Assembly (NCBI GenBank): GCA_026416815.1
Contig: JAOAEJ010000028.1
Location: 1-64,000 of the forward strand
DNA length: 64,000 bases
From: Clostridia bacterium
GTDB lineage: Bacteria; Bacillota; Clostridia; Acetivibrionales; DSM-2933
Direction: 5' to 3'
The notes beneath the pieces were generated by a model. That model was not told the DNA's origin. It saw only the letters and a program-made list of their open reading frames with translations, and ran no database searches. How positions within the stretch are numbered: position 1 is the stretch's first letter; every line of letters begins with the position of its first letter. The position numbers and the translations under genes are program-made. Below, piece by piece: positions 7,767 to 17,103 of this stretch.

Positions 7767-9857
7767 TTAATTTAAACTAAGTTCATTTAATTTGTTGCTG
7801 AACTTTTCAATTATCCTATCTTTTAGTTTCAGATTTTCTTCCTTTTCCAGAAGCGCATCACTCTCAAGTATCTTTAAAGCTACCTCTTGTGATAACCGCA
7901 ATACCTCCATGTCCTTATACAGATTTGCTATCTTAAGATCCGGAATCCCGTGCTGCCTTGTACCAAAAAATTCTCCAGGACCACGGAGCTCCAAATCCTT
8001 TTCGGATATGATAAACCCATCGTTTGTCTTTTGCATGACAGACATTCGTTCCTTAGATACTTTGCTCTTTCCCTGATTGTAGAGTATACAGTAAGACTGG
8101 TGCTCACCTCTGCCAACCCTACCTCTTAACTGGTGGAGCTGTGCAAGCCCAAACCGTTCCGAATTCTCCACAACCATTACAGTTGCATTTGGTACATTAA
8201 CCCCGACTTCTATAACCGTTGTAGAAACCAGGATATTAATCTCACCGGATACAAACCCTCTCATAATTTCTTCTTTATCTTTAGCCTTCATCCTACCATG
8301 AATCAACCCAACACTTAAGTCTGCAAAATCCTCTTTTGCAATCCTTTCAGCCATTTCAGAAGCAGATTTGGCTTCGATAGTCTCCGACTCTTCAACCAAA
8401 GGACATACTATATAAACCTGCCGGCCTTCCGCAACCTTTTTTCTAATAAAGCTGTTTATCCTTTCACGCATACTATTATCTACTGAGTAAGTTTCTATAG
8501 GCTTTCTACCTGGCGGTAGCTCATCAATTATTGATATATCCAGATCACCATATAAGATTAATGCAAGTGTTCTGGGTATAGGAGTAGCAGTCATGACAAT
8601 AACATCTGTATTTTCTCCTTTTTGGGACAATATTGCTCTCTGCCTTACGCCAAAACGATGTTGTTCGTCAGTAATAACCAGTCCCAACCGATTAAACTTT
8701 ACATTTTCCTCAATTAAAGCATGGGTTCCTATTACTAAATCTATTTTACCCAATGATATTTTTTCTAAAATCTCATTTTTTTGTTTTTTAGTCTGACTTC
8801 CAGTAAGCAGTTCCACTCTGATGTCATATTTCTCAAGCAAGGGACGTATTGATGTGTAATGCTGTTCGGCCAGGATTTCTGTAGGTACCATTAAAGCCCC
8901 CTGATAACCGTTTCTTATAGCCTTAAACAGTGCAAGCACTGCGACAATAGTTTTACCCGAACCTACATCCCCCTGCACAAGCCTATTCATTACCTTATCG
9001 CTTTCCATATCCTTTTCAATCTCAGAAAAGACTCTCATCTGTGCACCGGTAAGATTAAAAGGCAGTCCATTTATAAAGGACTTCATTTCATCAACAGCTT
9101 CAAAACTTATACCTTTTTTAGTCTCATCAATTGTATTCTTTATGCTCAAAAGCCCCAGTTGTAGAAGTAGCAGTTCCTCAAAAACAAGTCTGTACCTGGC
9201 ATTTTTAAAATCTTCTTCGCTTCCAGGAAAATGTATATGTTTCATTGAGTAACTTATTTCGCTTAGGTTATAATGACTTCTTATCCACTGGGGTAGTATT
9301 TCCTCAATACTGTTTGAAGCTAACTCCAACGCATTACCGATAGCTGTGCGAATGGTATTTTGAGTTAAAGTCGCTGTTGATGGATATACCGGCACTATCC
9401 TACAAGCATTTTTTGTATCAGCCATACCATCAACTTTTTCATAAATAGCCCCCTGCACCTCAAAGCTACCGTATTTTCTTACTATCTTTCCATAAAATAC
9501 ATAACTTTCACCTATGCTAAAAATATTCTTTATATAATGCCGATTATACCACACGGCAGTTATAATTCCTGACCCATCTTTTATACTCACTTTATATATT
9601 GACAGGCCCTTTCTTGGTCGGCTTTCAGATATTTTAGAGGCAATTATTCCCCTAAAGGAACATGTTTCGCCATGCTCAAGCTGGCTTATTGTTTTAAGGC
9701 TACTCCTATCCTCATATTCCCTTGGATAATGGGTTATTATATCTTCAATTGTATATATGTTTAACTTATGAAAAAGTCTGGCTCTAGCCTCACCTACACT
9801 TTTAACATACTGGACAGGTTTTTTAAGAACACTCTTAGTTTCTTCTCTCATAGGCAT
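7767..9857 (-). CDS. recG: ATP-dependent DNA helicase RecG
   Basis: 696 aa, normal length. The N-terminal wedge/OB domain (residues ~15-170) contains TIEDIITHYPREYEDR. The helicase core has Walker A GDVGSGKT, DEQH for motif II, MTATPIPRT for motif III, and the C-terminal QLRGRVGRG motif VI. It remodels stalled forks and Holliday junctions. Start ATG 9857, with AAGG upstream. In Bacillus recG is also near rpmB and spoVM, as here. Confidence 0.98.
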   Translation of the reverse strand: MPMREETKSVLKKPVQYVKSVGEARARLFHKLNIYTIEDIITHYPREYEDRSSLKTISQLEHGETCSFRGIIASKISESRPRKGLSIYKVSIKDGSGIITAVWYNRHYIKNIFSIGESYVFYGKIVRKYGSFEVQGAIYEKVDGMADTKNACRIVPVYPSTATLTQNTIRTAIGNALELASNSIEEILPQWIRSHYNLSEISYSMKHIHFPGSEEDFKNARYRLVFEELLLLQLGLLSIKNTIDETKKGISFEAVDEMKSFINGLPFNLTGAQMRVFSEIEKDMESDKVMNRLVQGDVGSGKTIVAVLALFKAIRNGYQGALMVPTEILAEQHYTSIRPLLEKYDIRVELLTGSQTKKQKNEILEKISLGKIDLVIGTHALIEENVKFNRLGLVITDEQHRFGVRQRAILSQKGENTDVIVMTATPIPRTLALILYGDLDISIIDELPPGRKPIETYSVDNSMRERINSFIRKKVAEGRQVYIVCPLVEESETIEAKSASEMAERIAKEDFADLSVGLIHGRMKAKDKEEIMRGFVSGEINILVSTTVIEVGVNVPNATVMVVENSERFGLAQLHQLRGRVGRGEHQSYCILYNQGKSKVSKERMSVMQKTNDGFIISEKDLELRGPGEFFGTRQHGIPDLKIANLYKDMEVLRLSQEVALKILESDALLEKEENLKLKDRIIEKFSNKLNELSLN

Positions 9858-10047
9858 AACTACCTTCTATAATGTATTTTAGGTTTACCTTCTATAAATA
9901 ATACAATATGTGAATATAGTCAAGCCTTTACCAAGGCTATTTAACGCAAAAAATAGACTCAATATTTTATTTACTTTTATATTTTTAGTATTTTTCTTAA
10001 TCTAAAACATTGTTTATTTATATTAAGAAAATATATAGAAAAAAAAC

Positions 10048-10077
10048 TTGCGGAATTTCTAGAATATGTGTTAAAAT
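10048..10077 (+). promoter_or_regulatory. Probable rpmB promoter
   Basis: TTGCGG at 10048-10053, an 18-nt spacer and TAAAAT at 10072-10077. The leader of about 70 nt that follows can fold as GAAAT/ATTTC with an inner AGTCT/AGACT helix just before the ribosome site, a possible control structure. Confidence 0.55.
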
Positions 10078-10155
10078 AGTTATTGCTTTGATTCTGAAAT
10101 GAACTAAGTCTATGAAAGACTTTATTTCTCCAGCTTAAAGGAGGTGTAATTATAA

Positions 10156-10344
10156 ATGGCAAAATGCGATGTATGCAGCAAAGATACTAAATTCGGAAAC
10201 AATAGAAGTCACGCTATGAATGCAACAAGCCGTACCTGGAAGCCAAACGTGAGAAAAGTAAAGGTTGTTGATAATGGTACTGCTAAATCAGCTTATGTTT
10301 GTACCAGATGCTTACGTTCCAATAAAGTTACAAGGGCAATATAA
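10156..10344 (+). CDS. rpmB: 50S ribosomal protein L28
   Basis: 62 aa. It starts MAKCDVCSK and ends with VCTRCLRSNKV, giving two Cys pairs, so this is the zinc-binding form. NNRSHAMNATSRTW matches the L28 core. A strong AAAGGAGG site lies 11 nt before ATG 10156. It is a single gene followed at once by a strong terminator and faces spoVM. Confidence 0.98.
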   Translation: MAKCDVCSKDTKFGNNRSHAMNATSRTWKPNVRKVKVVDNGTAKSAYVCTRCLRSNKVTRAI

Positions 10345-10351
10345 TAAAATT

Positions 10352-10400
10352 GCTTATAAAAAATAAAAAAGCGTAGAACGCTTTTTTATTTTTTATAAGC
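10352..10400. terminator. Perfect 22-bp stem terminator between rpmB and spoVM
   Basis: 10352-10373 pairs with 10379-10400 without mismatch around a 5-nt loop (tagaa). T-rich arms on both strands make it suited to stop rpmB (plus) and spoVM (minus) transcripts. Confidence 0.9.
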
Positions 10401-10403
10401 AGC

Positions 10404-10475
10404 TTATCCCATTCTTAATACTCTTTTAAGTATGCTTCCAAAGAACTTCGGCATTTTAACTACTAAGATTTTCAT
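10404..10475 (-). CDS. spoVM: Stage V sporulation protein M (23 aa)
   Basis: A 23-codon gene reading MKILVVKMPKFFGSILKR and ending RMG, with GGGGAGGAG 7 nt before the ATG at 10475. Bacillus SpoVM begins MKFYTIKLPKFLGGIVR: the spacing, the Pro at position 9 that kinks the amphipathic helix, the following KF and the basic C-terminal half all agree. SpoVM recognises the curved forespore membrane and anchors SpoIVA for coat and cortex assembly. The place next to rpmB and close to recG is the same as in Bacillus, which strongly supports the call despite the short length. Confidence 0.9.
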   Translation of the reverse strand: MKILVVKMPKFFGSILKRVLRMG

Positions 10476-10707
10476 AAAATACTCCTCCCCCTAATACAAA
10501 AACGGTTCGACGCTACACTATTAATATATTCAACAAATATTTTTTCGTGAATGTTTTTACTTTTGTTATACTTTTACGGTTATTATTTCTCCTATCAAAT
10601 ACTTTTAACGTATCGACTTCTCTAATACTTCCAGGTATTATAAATTGCATTTCCTCGCTTGTGGCCTTGCTGCTATAAATACTCTCTATTAGAAGGTACT
10701 AATTCTA

Positions 10708-10971
10708 TTAACTTGCTTGTTTTACTGCACTTTTAAAAAGCCCAAGTATAAAAACAAATACTGCTGCTCCAATAATTGTTGGTATTAGAGCTACTCCCAA
10801 AACTCTAGGTCCAAGTGTGTTAAACACAGGTATATACGCCCCTATCCATGAACCTACCAAGCCAGCTAACAATGCCCCCCAAAAACCTCCCGGCATATTG
10901 TTTCTAACCAAAGCATCCCCTATCCATCCCGCTAAAGCTGCAACAAATAACGTAATAACAAATCCAAACAT
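10708..10971 (-). CDS. GlsB/YeaQ/YmgE family small membrane protein
   Basis: 87 aa from ATG 10971, chosen because GGAGG lies 10 nt upstream; the frame extends 17 codons further without a ribosome site. There are three Gly-rich hydrophobic segments with LAGWIGDALVRN, GFWGALLAGLVGSWIGA and a C-terminal ALIPTIIGA helix, the pattern of the transglycosylase-associated (YeaQ) family. The family is tied to general stress but has no proven activity. Single gene, divergent from the gene at 11134. Confidence 0.8.
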   Translation of the reverse strand: MFGFVITLFVAALAGWIGDALVRNNMPGGFWGALLAGLVGSWIGAYIPVFNTLGPRVLGVALIPTIIGAAVFVFILGLFKSAVKQAS

Positions 10972-11133
10972 TAAGCTATACCTCCATATCTTCTCAGTAC
11001 ATAACTCCTTATATAAACACAATACCCATAGGTAGTTAATTGTACACTATCCGCAAGACGGATAATAATCAGTTTTATTTTGTCCCTTTATCGAATAAAT
11101 ATAATATTGAGACTTTTCGAGGGGGTATTTAAC

Positions 11134-11829
11134 TTGTACGTTATTTATATTAGAAATTACAAAAAAAAGGTGATATTTTTGTCTGCATTATGCATACTCT
11201 GTTCCTTTATATTTTTTTTATACATATTTGATATATCTAATAAGTTAGCTTTTAATGTAAGTATCAATAACCACCTTACTTTCTCCTATCCTTTTTCCTA
11301 TGAGATTGATAATGTATATATAAGCCAGCAGGTAAGCATCGATTCTATAGAAACAGGTTTTGCACTTTCCCGACCACTTGCACAAAAATTTTCTAACTAT
11401 GAATCTCTAAAAGGCAAATTCAGCTTTAAATACCCGTCGATATTTACTTTAAGCACTCAAGATTTCAGTGGAAGTGAAATACTTTATCATATAGACTTTA
11501 AAAATAAAACCCAGAATACTATCCATGGCTTTGTACAAGTTTGGAATCTACCTTATTCACTTAAGGAATTTCTAGAAAAATCTCAGAAAAGTTCTCCTAG
11601 CTTATATAAAAACTTTAAATCATCTAAAGTACGTATTAACAATATTCCTGGCTATCTATGGGATTATACTATTTTAACAAGTGATAGGAAAAATTATAGA
11701 TGTGTTGAAGTATTTCTGCAAAGAAGTAACCTAATGTATAGAATTAGCTATTTTTCTCCTGAAAGCTTATGGAATAAAGCTCAGTCTGATACATTCTGGA
11801 GTATAGCGAAGTCTTTTAAGCTGCACTAA
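11134..11829 (+). CDS. Membrane-anchored extracytoplasmic protein, PsbP-like fold possible
   Basis: 231 aa from TTG 11134, chosen because GAGGGGG sits 8 nt upstream; an ATG-less extension to 11080 has no site. A basic start (RNYKKK) is followed by about 20 hydrophobic residues, a signal anchor. The soluble part has paired phrases FSYPFSYEI and FKYPSIFTL, then PGYLWDYTI and a C-terminal FWSIAKSFKL. This layout resembles small PsbP-type lipoproteins of Firmicutes, but I do not recognise the family with certainty. Single gene with its own strong terminator. Confidence 0.6.
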   Translation: MYVIYIRNYKKKVIFLSALCILCSFIFFLYIFDISNKLAFNVSINNHLTFSYPFSYEIDNVYISQQVSIDSIETGFALSRPLAQKFSNYESLKGKFSFKYPSIFTLSTQDFSGSEILYHIDFKNKTQNTIHGFVQVWNLPYSLKEFLEKSQKSSPSLYKNFKSSKVRINNIPGYLWDYTILTSDRKNYRCVEVFLQRSNLMYRISYFSPESLWNKAQSDTFWSIAKSFKLH

Positions 11830-11847
11830 GGCGATACTCAATAATTC

Positions 11848-11904
11848 TTACCAATTATAAAAACCCAGCCTTTTTCAAAAGTACTGGGTTTTTGTAATTG
11901 GTAA
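11848..11904 (+). terminator. Strong intrinsic terminator
   Basis: 21-bp arms (11848-11868 with 11884-11904) with one G-T wobble, containing AAAAACCCAG/CTGGGTTTTT, 18 bases after the upstream stop and followed by a T-rich run. Confidence 0.9.
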
Positions 11905-11928
11905 AATATTTTTAAGCTTTCAGTATAT

Positions 11929-12048
11929 AAATTGCAAAAAAGAATCTACAACGAAGTTCCCCCTAAATCTTTTTTGCAATTTGTTACATTAGGTTATATT
12001 GCGATAATCAAATTTTCCCTTGTAATATCATTATCGCAATTTATATAG
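11929..12048 (-). repeat. 120-bp twin-hairpin repeat, copy A
   Basis: Nearly identical to 35446-35565: same length, about nine differences by eye. It has two inverted repeats: a 15-bp perfect one (AAATTGCAAAAAAGA with its complement) and one with ATTGCGATAAT/ATTATCGCAAT arms. Its right end overlaps the last codons and stop of the GGDEF gene. Confidence 0.9.
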
Positions 12049-13741
12049 AATCCTGCTGTGTTTTTGCAACTCTCACACAATTACGACCATTTTTCTTAGC
12101 GTCGTATAGGGCGTCATCGGCATCACGGATCAGTTCCGTTTCAAGGCTAGAGCTTAAAGGAAAACAAGCTATACCAAAGCTTACAGTAACATTTGCAGTT
12201 ACAAGGTTATCCTTAACTTCACTTTGTGCTATTTTCTGTCTTAGTGCCTCTACCTTTTCATATGCGTCTTGCAAGCTTGTACGAGGAAAGAGTATGATGA
12301 ATTCCTCTCCGCCAAATCTCGCAAATATGTCGCTATTTCTCAAGGAACTCTTAACAAGTTCTGCAATTGACTTTAAAACTTTATCACCAAACAAGTGCCC
12401 ATAGGTATCATTAAACTTTTTAAAATGGTCAATATCAAATATTGCAAGAGAAAGTTCATAGTTTCCTTCCTTAGCACTTTTATATTCTTTTTGCAGCCTA
12501 TCATGGAAGTATACCCTGTTGTAAACACCGGTTAATCCGTCGGTTGTAGCCAACTCCTGCATTTGCTGGTACAATTCTGCATTTTCCATTGCTATACCCA
12601 CCTGCTGAGCAATAATGTCAAGCAGTCGTACATTTTCTTCATCAAATGCATTATAATACTTATGTTCAATTAGGACCAATCCCTGCTTACGCGATTTTGT
12701 ATTGAGTGGGATACAAATAAGTGAATTTACATCCCTTCCTTTAGTAAAAGCGTATTCTTCATGATCCACAAAATTCTCGATTATAGGTTTCCCTTTATCC
12801 AAAACATCTACAAGTACTTTAGAATTTATATTGTCATTTATAGCTAAAAGCTCATCTTCATTTTTAATATTTGTAGTATCTACCTTCAAGATCTTTTTCT
12901 TTTCATCATATAAAATAATAGTTGAATTGTTAACCCCCATTACCCCGATAATTATATCATTAACATACTTTAGGAGTTCTTTTATATCAAATATAGAACC
13001 GATAGCCTGGCTTATCTGCTGAAGAGTATAAAATTCTGCTATATTACTTGTAAGCTTTTTATTAGTATCCTCCAGCTTAATGTTCGCATCCTTGAGCCTT
13101 TCATACTGGCACTTTGCTTCTTCCTGAGCGATAGCTATCTGATCATATTTTTCTTCCAGTTCATCCAGCAGCTTTTTGTTATCATGCTCTCTCTCAATAT
13201 TTTCTTTATACATGTATCCACAAAACACTGTGAAAATAATCATTGATAAATAGAAAAATACAACGTAAAAAACTGTGTCGTAAATATTAAACCCATAGAC
13301 ATCAGGACCCTGGTACGGGAAGAAAGCTATGTTGACAACCTTTAGCAGCGCATAAACTATAAATGAGGAACCTATTAAAAGAAGTCCGGGCTTACTTCCT
13401 TTGGATATACTTGTGAAAAACACTGGAAAAACGAGGAAAATAAAAAGCCAGTACCCTACTTGCATAAAAATAATAGAAAACGCTATAAGGAAAAGCTCTA
13501 TTATCCTGGAGGCCATATAGACTTCATTTTTTTCGAACAAGCCTTTTCGCAAAAAAATCAGCTTTGCATAATTTAGTGTAGCTACCAAAGCAAAATAAGT
13601 AATATTTATATAAATATCCGATTCTGCCTGCCGTTCAAGTACCCCCATAGCATTGGAAAGAATAATATAAATAGCACAGACAAATATCAATGCCCATGTA
13701 AACTTGATATACAGCAATTCATATTTTGCGGTTTTATTCAT
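12041..13741 (-). CDS. Membrane GAF-GGDEF diguanylate cyclase
   Basis: 566 aa. Residues ~10-180 hold about six membrane segments, ~185-235 are coiled coil (LLDELEEKYDQIAIAQEE), ~240-385 form a GAF domain, and ~400-560 form a GGDEF domain with the active-site GGEEF and the upstream DGLTGVYNR and FDIDHFKKFND. It should make cyclic-di-GMP from GTP. The inhibitory RxxD is not present in the usual place (SSLRNSDIFARFGGEEF has RNSD, which could serve). The stop codon and the two codons before it lie inside the 120-bp repeat, so the extreme C-terminus may come from it. Confidence 0.92.
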   Translation of the reverse strand: MNKTAKYELLYIKFTWALIFVCAIYIILSNAMGVLERQAESDIYINITYFALVATLNYAKLIFLRKGLFEKNEVYMASRIIELFLIAFSIIFMQVGYWLFIFLVFPVFFTSISKGSKPGLLLIGSSFIVYALLKVVNIAFFPYQGPDVYGFNIYDTVFYVVFFYLSMIIFTVFCGYMYKENIEREHDNKKLLDELEEKYDQIAIAQEEAKCQYERLKDANIKLEDTNKKLTSNIAEFYTLQQISQAIGSIFDIKELLKYVNDIIIGVMGVNNSTIILYDEKKKILKVDTTNIKNEDELLAINDNINSKVLVDVLDKGKPIIENFVDHEEYAFTKGRDVNSLICIPLNTKSRKQGLVLIEHKYYNAFDEENVRLLDIIAQQVGIAMENAELYQQMQELATTDGLTGVYNRVYFHDRLQKEYKSAKEGNYELSLAIFDIDHFKKFNDTYGHLFGDKVLKSIAELVKSSLRNSDIFARFGGEEFIILFPRTSLQDAYEKVEALRQKIAQSEVKDNLVTANVTVSFGIACFPLSSSLETELIRDADDALYDAKKNGRNCVRVAKTQQDSI

Positions 13742-13771
13742 CTGAACACACCCTTACCCCTTGTTTGAAGA

Positions 13772-15967
13772 TTACTTATCCCAAAATATATCAATAACAT
13801 CCCCAGGCTTTATTGCATCGGTAAACGCCGCGGGTTTACCATTTAGTTTTAATACAATATTTCCTTGGGGCTTAGACAAATCAAAATCAATGTAGTTAAA
13901 TATATCTACAAAAATATACTGTAATTTCTCACTACTCATAGCAACTGCCTTCCCATTCACTGTAACGTTAAAGGAAGCAAAGTCATTCATAACAAGTGGA
14001 GATGTATTCTGATTGAGTTCCACTGCCTCCACATCGCTATTTAATACTTTTATTTCATCAATAACTATTTCATGTTCTTCGGCTTCGGGTATATCTACAA
14101 CTTGAACTGGTTCTTTGCCTTTTTCTTTCCACTTACACTCTATAACATCCTCGTTTTTCAATATGTACCCACAGTTCACAGCCTGACCGTTTATAATAAT
14201 ATTAAATTCGTTTGCATCAATCTCACAAACCTTAAATAGTTCTGCTGCTGTAGCTATTTCATGAACCTCAACAACATCTCCGTCTGAAATATCACTGTCG
14301 AGTGTAGCAATTTTACCATTTATATACACCGTAGTGCTAATATCAATAACAGAACCATTTAAAGAAACCTTACCCCTTCTCAGTTGGGAAACAAAGTTTC
14401 CAACTTTAGCCTGAGCATTTTTTCCATCCTCAGCCGGTATTATAGTGATACTGTCCCCAGGCTCCAGCATGGTATCCAGACTGGCAGTTTTACCGTTTAC
14501 AATTATTTCTGCCGCTTTACCATGTTCTCCTCTAAGCATTTTTTTAATGCCATTAAGTTCAAAGGAAATACCTTTACCGGTTCTTCCTATAAGCTGGTTT
14601 GCATTATACCCCACCAGAATTAACGAGTCTGCAACAGTAAGTTTTTTAGAATTAAAGAGTCTGACCTTCTTCCCGTTAACTGTAACGGCTAAAAAGTCTT
14701 GTCCCCTCTGCATTTGAGCGGTAATAGCTATACCAAATGGTGTAATTGCCTCTGGTCCAGCCAATTTCTTGCCCTTAAATTTAACATTCTGGATTATATC
14801 TCTTCCCCTGACTACAACCCTATCCTTGGGCAATTTCAACTGTTCAGCTACCATTTCCGTAAGTCCGGGTATCTGACTACCACCACCTATTAAAAATACC
14901 GCATTGGGTGCTTTATGGTTGTACTCAAGTATTTTCTGGGAAATGGTTTCCGCCAGAAGTTCTACTGAAGGCTTTATGACCTCCAATACTTCACTTCTTT
15001 TTATGGTGTTTTTCTTTCCTAATATATCAACAAAGGTTATATTCTCACTTTTAGCAGAAAGGCATATTTTAATCTTTTCACCTGTATTAAAGTCAACAAG
15101 ATAATGGTGTGCAATCTTTTCGGTGAGTTCATCACCGGCAATTGGAGCCATTGCATAGGCAACAACTGCACCATCTTTAGTGATGGCAATATCCGAAGTT
15201 CCTGCCCCTATATCAACAAGTGCAAGATTCAATAGCCTAAGATCTTTAGGGATTGTAACATTTATAGCAGCTATTGGCTCCAAAGTAAGACTTATTACTT
15301 CCAAATCTATCTTAGCCATTACGGTATATAGGCTATCCACTACAATATGAGGCAAAAATGTTGCTAAAATATCCACTCCTATCTTTTTACCCCTGTGACC
15401 AAGTAGAGAAGAAATCACATAGCCATTGAGATAGTAATTTATTATACTATATCCTACACAGTAGAACTGGGTTTTTTCATCCTTGGCAATTTCTTCGTCC
15501 AATATGAGTTGGGCCTTTTGTATGGCCTCCATCTCTATACTGCCTATCATTTCCTGAGTAATTTCTCTTCCCTGCTCTATTTCTCGTTCTATCTTGACTT
15601 CGCAGGTCTTTAGTACCCTACCTGCAGCAGCTATGGCAACCCTTGACAACGTAGTGCCAATTATTTTTTCGAGGCTTTCCTTAACCTCTTTTGCTACCTC
15701 GGCAACCTGCTTTATATCATGTATCTGACCATCAAGCATTGCTCTGTTTTTATGCTCAACAACTTCAGCAGCTATTACCTTAAAAATTTCCTTCTCCTGA
15801 ACACCTACTATACCAACAACTGTTCTTGTACCTATATCTAAAGCAAATATTAAATCCTCAGGATCATACCCTTCAAGAGGTTTTTTCTCAACCTCTTTCT
15901 GCTTTTCCAATTTTAACACTTTCTTTTGTTTTGCAGGTTTTTCCGCCTGGTTGGCATTTAAGGGCAT
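13772..15967 (-). CDS. FtsA-like actin-fold ATPase with tandem beta-grasp-like C-terminal repeats
   Basis: 731 aa, much longer than FtsA (about 420). After a Lys-rich start, residues ~37-420 match the FtsA/PilM actin fold: FALDIGTRTVVGIVG (phosphate 1), LVDIGAGTSDIAI (phosphate 2) and FLIGGGSQIPGL (adenosine). The following 300 residues contain repeated units around VNGK or LNGK followed by PGDSITI, DGDVVEV or PGDVIDI, reminiscent of ThiS/MoaD beta-grasp domains. There is no C-terminal FtsA amphipathic helix. It lies 30 bases upstream of the GGDEF gene in the same direction, so the two are probably co-transcribed. A cytoskeletal or cell-envelope role is inference; it is not the main FtsA of a dcw cluster. 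Confidence 0.8.
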   Translation of the reverse strand: MPLNANQAEKPAKQKKVLKLEKQKEVEKKPLEGYDPEDLIFALDIGTRTVVGIVGVQEKEIFKVIAAEVVEHKNRAMLDGQIHDIKQVAEVAKEVKESLEKIIGTTLSRVAIAAAGRVLKTCEVKIEREIEQGREITQEMIGSIEMEAIQKAQLILDEEIAKDEKTQFYCVGYSIINYYLNGYVISSLLGHRGKKIGVDILATFLPHIVVDSLYTVMAKIDLEVISLTLEPIAAINVTIPKDLRLLNLALVDIGAGTSDIAITKDGAVVAYAMAPIAGDELTEKIAHHYLVDFNTGEKIKICLSAKSENITFVDILGKKNTIKRSEVLEVIKPSVELLAETISQKILEYNHKAPNAVFLIGGGSQIPGLTEMVAEQLKLPKDRVVVRGRDIIQNVKFKGKKLAGPEAITPFGIAITAQMQRGQDFLAVTVNGKKVRLFNSKKLTVADSLILVGYNANQLIGRTGKGISFELNGIKKMLRGEHGKAAEIIVNGKTASLDTMLEPGDSITIIPAEDGKNAQAKVGNFVSQLRRGKVSLNGSVIDISTTVYINGKIATLDSDISDGDVVEVHEIATAAELFKVCEIDANEFNIIINGQAVNCGYILKNEDVIECKWKEKGKEPVQVVDIPEAEEHEIVIDEIKVLNSDVEAVELNQNTSPLVMNDFASFNVTVNGKAVAMSSEKLQYIFVDIFNYIDFDLSKPQGNIVLKLNGKPAAFTDAIKPGDVIDIFWDK

Positions 15968-16133
15968 GACAACACCTCTTTCCCCTTTAATACATTTTAA
16001 TATTATTCGACAAATTAGTATTAAATCCTTCTTTTATATTATACATAACCAACCTTAAAATGACAAAATTTATTTCAATATTTAGTAAATATTTTGAGAT
16101 TAAATTAATACAAGCTATTTAAATTTAGTTTTT

Positions 16134-16772
16134 TTATTTTATAGTAATTTTTCCATAGTCGCAAAAGTATTTGATACCGCAATCTTCACACCTTGGTCTA
16201 CGTGCATTACATACTGCTCTTCCATGGTAGACCAATTGATGGCAAAACTTGCCCCAGCTCTCCATAGGCACTATATCCATTAAGTCGTATTCAATTTTCT
16301 CCGGATCTTCTTTTGTAGTAAAACCTATCCTATTGGATAGCCTTTTAGCATGTGTATCTACTACAATCCCGGGTATACCGAATATATCACCTAAAACTAG
16401 GTTTGCAGTTTTTCTCCCAACCCCAGGGAGCTTTAGCAAATCTTCCATTGTATTGGGAACTATTCCACCATAACAATCAATTATCATTTTACAGCAGTTA
16501 ATGATATTACGAGCCTTGTTATGGTAGAAACCTGTAGATTTTACTTCACTCTCCAATTCATCAAGGTCAGCGTTGGCAAAATCATACACAGTTTTGTACT
16601 TTTGAAAAAGTGTTTTGGTAACTATATTGACACGTGCATCGGTACATTGGGCAGCTAATTGGGTAGCTATAAGCAATTGCAGAGGGTCCTTATACTCAAG
16701 AGAACATTCTGCATCGGAATACAATTCATCAAATACCTTTATAATTTCAATAGCTCTTTGTTTTTTATCCAT
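16134..16772 (-). CDS. nth: Endonuclease III
   Basis: 212 aa, full length. LPGVGRKTANLVLG is the helix-hairpin-helix with the catalytic Lys, VDTHAKRL holds the catalytic Asp, and CNARRPRCEDCGIKYFC gives the four Cys of the 4Fe-4S cluster. It excises oxidised pyrimidines and nicks abasic sites. Single gene on the minus strand after the FtsA-like/GGDEF pair is passed going right. Confidence 0.97.
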   Translation of the reverse strand: MDKKQRAIEIIKVFDELYSDAECSLEYKDPLQLLIATQLAAQCTDARVNIVTKTLFQKYKTVYDFANADLDELESEVKSTGFYHNKARNIINCCKMIIDCYGGIVPNTMEDLLKLPGVGRKTANLVLGDIFGIPGIVVDTHAKRLSNRIGFTTKEDPEKIEYDLMDIVPMESWGKFCHQLVYHGRAVCNARRPRCEDCGIKYFCDYGKITIK

Positions 16773-16892
16773 GGCTTGTTCACTCCTAAAATTCTAGTTT
16801 AGTTATCTATAGCGTGATGTCAACTTGAAATCTGTATAAACAAAACGCTTATGTATATAGTGTTTGTATGAAGTGAAACAGCTATTAAAAAG

Positions 16893-16920
16893 CCAAAAAA
16901 TCCGGACTACCCGGATTTTA
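16893..16920 (-). terminator. Intrinsic terminator downstream of HD-GYP unit
   Basis: AAAATCCGG (16911-16919 read leftward) pairs with CCGGATTTT (16897-16905), followed on the minus strand by TTTTTTGG. It lies in the 330-base gap between nth and the small ORF at 17104; nothing else clear is in that gap apart from a short in-frame peptide noted under findings. Confidence 0.85.
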
Positions 16921-17103
16921 AACATATTTATCTGTCATTATCAGGTATAACATATTAAAAAAATTAATTCAACAGTTTATATCTGGTATATTGGCATTTT
17001 AGTATAATTCAAAAATCTCTTATTAATAGTGTATTCCTTAGCAACCTTCAAACTTATTTAACTCAAATGGTAATGTAAATATTTCTTCGTAACAAACACC
17101 TTT

